DNA of 9,635 nt from an uncultured Treponema sp. (lineage in GTDB: Bacteria; Spirochaetota; Spirochaetia; Treponematales; Treponemataceae). The number at the start of each line of letters is the position of its first letter. Position 1 is the first letter of the stretch. Under the pieces are notes generated by a model. It was not told where the DNA came from and searched no databases. It saw nothing but the letters and a program-made list of their open reading frames with translations. This document shows, one piece after another, positions 6,420 through 9,635 of this stretch. The stretch is taken from the NCBI GenBank assembly GCA_937877535.1, contig CALFJF010000063.1:1-9635 (forward strand), written 5' to 3'. The position numbers and the translations under genes were made by a program.

Positions 6420-6612
6420 TGAATGTGAAAAAAAACTAAAAGCCTAGATTTCTTTTTAACAACTCCAAAGAAAAAAGAAATCATCGGTTTTGAAAAATCG
6501 AGGGTGGGAATGTTCAATTTTTCACGGCTTTTAGTTGCTGGTAGTTGTTGCCCGTTTTTTGCCCGCGCAACAAGGCAAAATATTTTTTAGCGTCAACGAC
6601 GCTTTTTTTTTT
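6387..6612 (+). ncRNA. Candidate structured non-coding RNA
   Basis: This gene-free stretch is packed with perfect inverted repeats. A 9-bp hairpin lies at 6387-6419. An 11-bp closing stem (AACTAAAAGCC 6434-6444 / GGCTTTTAGTT 6526-6536) encloses two more stems: 11 bp at 6447-6457/6472-6482 and 8 bp at 6491-6498/6517-6524. Together they form a compact three-way junction. A further 7-bp stem (TTGTTGC 6545-6551 / GCAACAA 6567-6573) and a terminator hairpin with ten T (6589-6612) follow. A plus-strand TATAAT at 6356-6361 would start an RNA near 6368, but its -35 box is poor. No ORF is convincing here. I do not recognise an RNA family. The minus strand can form the same stems, so the strand is uncertain. 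Confidence 0.5.
6589..6612 (+). terminator. Plus-strand intrinsic terminator with no gene upstream
   Basis: An AGCGTC-AAC-GACGCT hairpin is followed by ten T residues (6603-6612). No plus-strand gene precedes it; the only candidate transcript is the structured region upstream, so the terminator supports a plus-strand RNA there. Confidence 0.75.
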
Positions 6613-6634
6613 ACGCATAACCGCTTAAACCCAA

Positions 6635-6771
6635 TCTACAAAATGTATGCGGGTCTGTAAACAATATGCGGTGGTTGAGTCTGGCGAAACCACCAATTGC
6701 TTGATTCTGTGGTTTCGATACGGTTTCTACGAAACCTACTCAACCACCGCTCCAGGCATACTTTCTGTAAC
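6635..6771. repeat. 137-bp palindromic repeat element, copy 2, inverted and two-hairpin
   Basis: This is the reverse complement of the element at 3547-3645, with the same terminal repeats (about 17 of 19 bases match at the 6635-6653 end). The same large hairpin is present: GTGGTT 6709-6714 / AACCAC 6742-6747 outside, GGTTTC/GAAACC inside. It carries 38 extra bases that make a second, smaller hairpin, GGTGGTTGAG-TCTGG-CGAAACCACC (6670-6694). This copy keeps the GTTGAG...CGAAAC ends of the first hairpin. Two hairpins in one unit recall mosaic elements built from REP sequences. It ends 6 nt before the stop codon of the 6778-7185 gene. Confidence 0.8.
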
Positions 6772-6777
6772 ACTGTA

Positions 6778-7185
6778 TCATCTTTTAATTCCACAGGGTA
6801 AACCGTCAAGAAATGTGAAGTTATCAAATAATGATTTCATATCGCATTTTTCGCCGTTAATAATTACTTCAACTTCGTGAAAGCCTGAAATGCAATACAC
6901 TTTTCCTGTTTGTTTATGTTTTACCCATATAAGCGGCATTGTGTTTTTTATTGCACTACGCCCTGTTTTTGTTGCCCATATCGCAACAAGTTCCGCGCGG
7001 CCTTCAAATGGGCGGTATTCTTGCGCTACTGGAAAACGAATATCCATATCAGGATGCTCAAAAATAAATTCGTTTATTCCTCTTGAACTTTTCCATTCTT
7101 CTCTATCAAACGAATATTCAATTTCTCTGCCCTCTGAATACGCCTTAATAAATAGCACCAATGCTTTTGCTCTTTCTCTTGTCAT
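6778..7185 (-). CDS. Small phage protein with W-rich N-end and FLDG-type C-end
   Basis: A 135-aa protein. The N-terminus (MTRERAKALVLFIKAYSEGR, then EIEYSFDREEW) follows a pattern seen in many uncharacterised phage proteins, in which a helix and an EG(K/R).I stretch precede a Trp. The middle has YRPFEGRAE, and the end FTFLDGLPCG resembles the FLDGTPFG ending of the same group. No enzymatic motif is visible and the function is unknown. GGAGG inside the end of the previous gene supports the ATG at 7185, 3 nt after that gene's stop, so it is the last gene of the terS operon. Its stop codon nearly touches repeat element copy 2. Confidence 0.8.
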   Translation of the reverse strand: MTRERAKALVLFIKAYSEGREIEYSFDREEWKSSRGINEFIFEHPDMDIRFPVAQEYRPFEGRAELVAIWATKTGRSAIKNTMPLIWVKHKQTGKVYCISGFHEVEVIINGEKCDMKSLFDNFTFLDGLPCGIKR

Positions 7186-7188
7186 GGT

Positions 7189-7689
7189 TTAATCCTCCAG
7201 CTCTTTATAATTTTGTTCGTCGAGTAAATAATCAACAAATATTTTTTGACCGTCTTTTTTAATTGGCTCGCAATCATGCCGAATTTCTCGACCGAGCAAA
7301 ATCGCGTCAATAATATCGCCATGCTCACACGATAAAGAAATCCATTTAGCGGCTTTTTTTATGCTCGGAAAAATCCTATTGCCCGTTTCAAAAATCGCGC
7401 TGTATAAAATGACTTTGCGACTCGTGGGCGCACCTCGGTTGTCTAAAAGAAAAGAAACCTTGCCATAGTCTTTTGTTTCAATAAACGTTTTTTTTTCAAG
7501 TGCTTTGATTACGTCTTCTCTCTCAAGGGAAAAAAAACGCGCCGCTTCAGAAAAACTGTTAAACCCGCGCCGCTTCTTAAAAGCGTCTCCGAGTGCGTAG
7601 AGTTTTTTATCTTTGAAGAGTTTGTTAATTTTGAACTCAAAGTTTACCTTTTTCGGTCTGCCGCGTTTCATTTTTTTGTTTACCCCCAT
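7189..7689 (-). CDS. AT-hook protein with two NUMOD1-like modules
   Basis: A 166-aa basic protein. KRGRPKK at residues 8-14 is an AT-hook-like DNA minor-groove motif. Two similar modules follow: GFNSFSEAARFFSLEREDVI (from about 42) and IFPSIKKAAKWIS...DIIDAI (about 106-130). Each has the F.s..eAa....ls...i..ai layout of NUMOD1-type helix-turn-helix repeats found around phage homing endonucleases. No nuclease domain is present, so it is a DNA-binding protein at most. The coordinates use the ATG at 7689, which overlaps the upstream gene by 10 nt and lacks a ribosome site. An ATG at 7671 (MKRGRPKK) has GGGGG upstream and may be the true start. Role unknown. Confidence 0.75.
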   Translation of the reverse strand: MGVNKKMKRGRPKKVNFEFKINKLFKDKKLYALGDAFKKRRGFNSFSEAARFFSLEREDVIKALEKKTFIETKDYGKVSFLLDNRGAPTSRKVILYSAIFETGNRIFPSIKKAAKWISLSCEHGDIIDAILLGREIRHDCEPIKKDGQKIFVDYLLDEQNYKELED

Positions 7690-7889
7690 TCTGAAATGTC
7701 TAAATATTCGTCAATGAACGTTGCCCCGTTTGCGGTTTGGAACGGTTTGCCGTTTGTGTACGCTGCTCTAATCGTCCTTTCGCTTACTTTGCAAAAGTCT
7801 AGCACCGCGTCCATACCGCGAAAAACTTTTGAATCTTTGCAATGTTCAAAAGAAACGATATATAATTTTTTGGGTTTGCCCGTTTTCAT
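7680..7889 (-). CDS. Single-module NUMOD1-like small protein
   Basis: A 69-aa protein: MKTGKPKKLYIVSFEH followed by one module, KVFRGMDAVLDFCKVSERTI then RAAYTNGKPF and FIDEYLDISEWG. The layout (F, an amphipathic helix, a cV/lS turn, a second helix, then a short strand ending F.D) is the same as in the two modules of the next gene. The two genes therefore probably came from one duplicated DNA-binding unit. GGAG 9 nt upstream supports the ATG at 7889, and 18 nt separate it from the preceding gene. The family name is inferred from pattern only and the function is unknown. Confidence 0.7.
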   Translation of the reverse strand: MKTGKPKKLYIVSFEHCKDSKVFRGMDAVLDFCKVSERTIRAAYTNGKPFQTANGATFIDEYLDISEWG

Positions 7890-7907
7890 GTTTTCCGCTC
7901 CAGATTT

Positions 7908-8588
7908 TTAAGCTTTGTCCATTTCTTCGTTAAAAAATTGTTGCATAAGACGCGCGGCATCCTCGGCGGCGGGTTGCAACCAGGGCGCGGGCGCGGTTTG
8001 CGTTTCTTTGAATTTGAAGTTATAGACAAGGCGCGTTTTGAATTTTATTTGTCCACTTTTTAAGCGTCTAAAATTTGACACTTTGAAAATGCCGTTGTTC
8101 AAACGAATGAACGGCGTGGAACTTTTGGACCTGCCCGCGATTGCCGCCCGCGCAACTAACGCCGCTTTTCGGCTTCCCTTTCGGCTTGTTTTGGCAACAC
8201 GCGGCAAAATCTGGTCAAGTCGCATTGTTTTTTTTACGCTCTTTGCGTTGCTGCCTCCACGCGCAAACGTTGTAGGAATTGCAAGGTTTGCCCCGCTTTT
8301 TGCTGTGTGCGCACCGCCTTTTTCTTGCCTTGCCATGTATTCCGCGCGGTCAAGGATTCCAACCATTGAAGAAAAATCTGAAAGAGTCGCCCCGCCTTTG
8401 CATGGCTCATATCTAATAGATTTTAGAGTAAAACTATTTCTAAGCGTAAAAGAATTTTGCACATTTTGAACGGCATTTTGACGGGCGGTATATGCCACGC
8501 GCGAAAGCGTGGTTTTTGCCGCTTTTTTCAAATCCGATTCAATAGCCGTGCGCAACTCTGAAAGAGACGCTAATTTTTTGACTTTCAT
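7908..8588 (-). CDS. Phage minor structural protein (tail/neck type)
   Basis: A 226-aa, strongly basic protein. The N-terminal helix (LSELRTAIESDLKKAAKTTL) is followed by NSFTLRNSFTLKSIRYEP and EYMARQEKGGAHTAKSGANLAIPTTFARG. This FTLRN...EYMARQE.GG...laiP arrangement occurs in unnamed phage proteins encoded near head-tail genes and resembles tail-completion or minor tail proteins. The C-terminus (APAPWLQPAAEDAARLMQQF) is like that of gp10/minor tail protein Z-type proteins. It probably sits at the head-tail interface, though this is inferred. The ATG overlaps the terS stop by 4 nt (ATGA), so translation is coupled. No signal peptide or membrane segment is visible. Confidence 0.6.
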   Translation of the reverse strand: MKVKKLASLSELRTAIESDLKKAAKTTLSRVAYTARQNAVQNVQNSFTLRNSFTLKSIRYEPCKGGATLSDFSSMVGILDRAEYMARQEKGGAHTAKSGANLAIPTTFARGGSNAKSVKKTMRLDQILPRVAKTSRKGSRKAALVARAAIAGRSKSSTPFIRLNNGIFKVSNFRRLKSGQIKFKTRLVYNFKFKETQTAPAPWLQPAAEDAARLMQQFFNEEMDKA

Positions 8589-9364
8589 TCGATACCCCCG
8601 TTTTCTTCCAATCGCTCAATTTTTTCGGTCAATTCTTGAATCAAAGTTTCATTTTGGCTTTGTATCGAGCCGCCTTTTTCAAACGCAATCAATTCTTTTT
8701 CCAGTTGCTCTTTTGCACCTTCGATTGCCCGCGAAATTGTATCGCTCAATAAATCAATCACGGCGCGGCGCGGGTTTTCGCTTGCTTTCACTACGGCGAG
8801 CGTCTGGTCGCTCACGCTTTCGGGAATGTCAAGCAAGCGATTAGAAAGCGAACTTAAAAAGCCGAATAGTTTTTGCATCACAAATTCGCGCGGAATTAAA
8901 ACGCTCCGACGCTCTTGCATTCGCTGGCTTTTTTCATCGGCGGTTGTTAAATCGCGCAAGATTTTCACATATTTTTCCACGCCGTCAACGCTGTCATATT
9001 TTCGCACCAGCTCCCCGACTGGAAGCGAAAGCAAATCATGCGGCGTAGTTTTGAGCGATTGAAATGCGTATTCTTCATTGATGTTTTTCCATGCGGCGCG
9101 TTTTTGTTCATCGTGTACACGGTTACTTTTTCCCGCGCTTCTAACGTTAGAAGTTTCATGTTTTGCGCTGGCGGCAACGTTTTTGAGCGCAATGTTTTCG
9201 CGGATTTTTTGGCGGTGTGCGTCAAGATACGCACGGTTTGCGGGGTTGTCGGTGTCCAACCGCCCCGCGCTGTTTAGTACGAGCAATTTGTTTTTTACTT
9301 GCTTGCTAATTGCCATAGCAGACACACCCGCCATTCGCGCAAATTCTGCCTGTGAAACTTCCAT
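8585..9364 (-). CDS. Phage terminase small subunit, Nu1-like
   Basis: A 259-aa protein. The N-terminal winged-helix-like HTH (VSQAEFARMAGVSAMAISKQ, then LVLNSAGRLDTDNPANRAYL) is the usual start of Nu1-type small terminases, whose HTH binds the packaging site. Residues about 60-90 are a charged linker, which here holds a palindrome shared with the portal terminator. The central part (IPREFVMQKLFGFLSSLSNR) matches the conserved helix of these proteins. The C-terminus (about 205-255) is a Glu-rich coiled coil likely used in oligomers or in contacts with TerL. Lambda Nu1 is 181 aa, so this is longer. AAGGGG about 12 nt upstream supports the ATG at 9364. It is the first gene of the minus-strand operon, preceded by a tandem array. 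Confidence 0.75.
   Translation of the reverse strand: MEVSQAEFARMAGVSAMAISKQVKNKLLVLNSAGRLDTDNPANRAYLDAHRQKIRENIALKNVAASAKHETSNVRSAGKSNRVHDEQKRAAWKNINEEYAFQSLKTTPHDLLSLPVGELVRKYDSVDGVEKYVKILRDLTTADEKSQRMQERRSVLIPREFVMQKLFGFLSSLSNRLLDIPESVSDQTLAVVKASENPRRAVIDLLSDTISRAIEGAKEQLEKELIAFEKGGSIQSQNETLIQELTEKIERLEENGGIE
9138..9155. repeat. 18-bp palindrome copy inside the terS-like gene
   Basis: CTTCTAACGTTAGAAGTT is identical to bases 3514-3531 of the portal terminator; the central 16 bases are a perfect palindrome. Here it lies in frame in the linker of the terS-like protein and encodes part of ETSNVRS. There is no T-run, so it is not a terminator at this site. It may be a copy of a small mobile palindrome or a protein-binding site. 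Confidence 0.75.
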
Positions 9365-9396
9365 GCTTTTATTGCCCCTTATTTAATTCGCTGATT

Positions 9397-9635
9397 TTCC
9401 CGCGCGTTGGCGCGAGTTGCCCCCACGGGGCGCGGACTTTCCGCAAAGATTCCCGCGTTGGCGCGAGTTGCCCCCACGCGGCGCGGACTTCCCCGCAAAG
9501 ATTCCCGCGTTGTCCAAAGTTGCCACACGGGGCGCGGACTTCCCGCAAGATTCGCGCGTTGGCGCGAGTTGCCCACACGCGGCGCGGACTTTCCGCAAAG
9601 ATTCCCGCGTTGTCGCAAAAATTCCCGCGTTGTCC
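9397..9635. repeat. Tandem array of about 50-bp GC-rich units upstream of terS
   Basis: Units start at about 9397, 9450, 9502, 9551 and 9602, with lengths of 53, 52, 49 and 51 bp. A shortened unit of 19-20 bp and a further unit cut by the window edge follow. Each starts TTCCCGCG(CG)TTG, passes GCGAGTTGCC and GGCGCGGACTT, and ends CCGCAAAGA. Each full unit keeps a small dyad (GCGGA-CTT-TCCGC in units 1 and 4, GCGG...CCGC in units 2 and 3). Unit three has TGTCCAAAG where the others have TGGCGCGAG. Lengths are not multiples of three, so it is not a coding repeat. Lying 33 nt upstream of the terS start, it is well placed to be a terminase recognition region, but this is inferred. Confidence 0.8.

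Noticed and set aside
3547..6771. DNA invertase-controlled phase switch
   Set aside because: No serine or tyrosine recombinase gene and no short crossover-type site are seen in the window; only the inverted repeats support flipping, so I report it as a possible rearrangement rather than a switch.
6636..6880. Small frames on both strands through repeat copy 2
   Set aside because: They run through hairpin repeats and the end of a real gene, with no ribosome site or protein-like composition.
8038..8469. 143-codon plus-strand frame opposite the minor structural gene
   Set aside because: It is antisense to a well-supported gene in a coupled operon, and the translation has no sensible domain.
9369..9618. 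Open frames of 69-79 codons through the tandem array on the minus strand, giving repeated RGNLCGKSAPR-like peptides
   Set aside because: All three frames are open because the array lacks stops, and unit lengths (53, 52, 49, 51) shift the frame from unit to unit; no ribosome site is seen.
9397..9635. CRISPR array
   Set aside because: Units are similar along their whole length with no unique spacers of constant length, and no cas gene is near.

Overview
This window is a piece of a tailed-phage genome, or of an integrated or decaying prophage. It carries a lambda-type DNA-packaging and head-completion set: a Nu1-like terminase small subunit, a GpA-family terminase large subunit, a gpW-like head-tail joiner and a lambda-type portal. 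A fibre protein with a trimeric coiled-coil look, one minor structural protein, three small phage accessory proteins and a HicA/HicB toxin-antitoxin pair are also present. The host cannot be named from the sequence. Composition is intermediate in GC, with many GCG/CGC words beside long A and T runs. Most genes have strong GGAG-type ribosome sites, and several have U-tract hairpin terminators, so it is clearly bacterial. No rRNA, tRNA, integrase or capsid gene is visible.

Layout, left to right. Positions 1-1244 hold two minus-strand genes: an unidentified one running off the left edge, and the fibre gene. Positions 1245-1556 are a divergent spacer with two outward-pointing terminator-like hairpins. 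Positions 1557-3499 hold gpW and portal on the plus strand, ending in a palindromic terminator. Positions 3547-3645 are a 99-bp palindromic repeat element with 19-bp terminal inverted repeats. Positions 3738-5729 hold terL on the minus strand with its own terminator and promoter. Positions 5830-6332 hold hicA-hicB (minus). Positions 6333-6634 are non-coding and unusually rich in RNA-like secondary structure, bracketed by opposing terminators. Positions 6635-6771 are a second, inverted and larger copy of the repeat element. Positions 6778-9364 are a tight minus-strand operon read as terS, structural protein, NUMOD-like protein, AT-hook/NUMOD-like protein, small phage protein. Positions 9397-9635 are a tandem array of about 50-bp GC-rich units directly upstream of terS that continues past the window.

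How the parts fit: TerS would recognise the packaging start, TerL would cut and pump DNA through the portal, and the gpW-like protein would seal the portal vertex for tail joining. The usual lambda-like order is terS-terL-gpW-portal on one strand. Here gpW-portal faces the other way, and terL+hicAB sits between two inverted copies of a repeat element, so the module has been rearranged. The points most worth a second look are the structured non-coding region at 6387-6612, the inverted repeat pair around terL-hicAB, and the tandem array next to terS as a possible packaging-recognition site.
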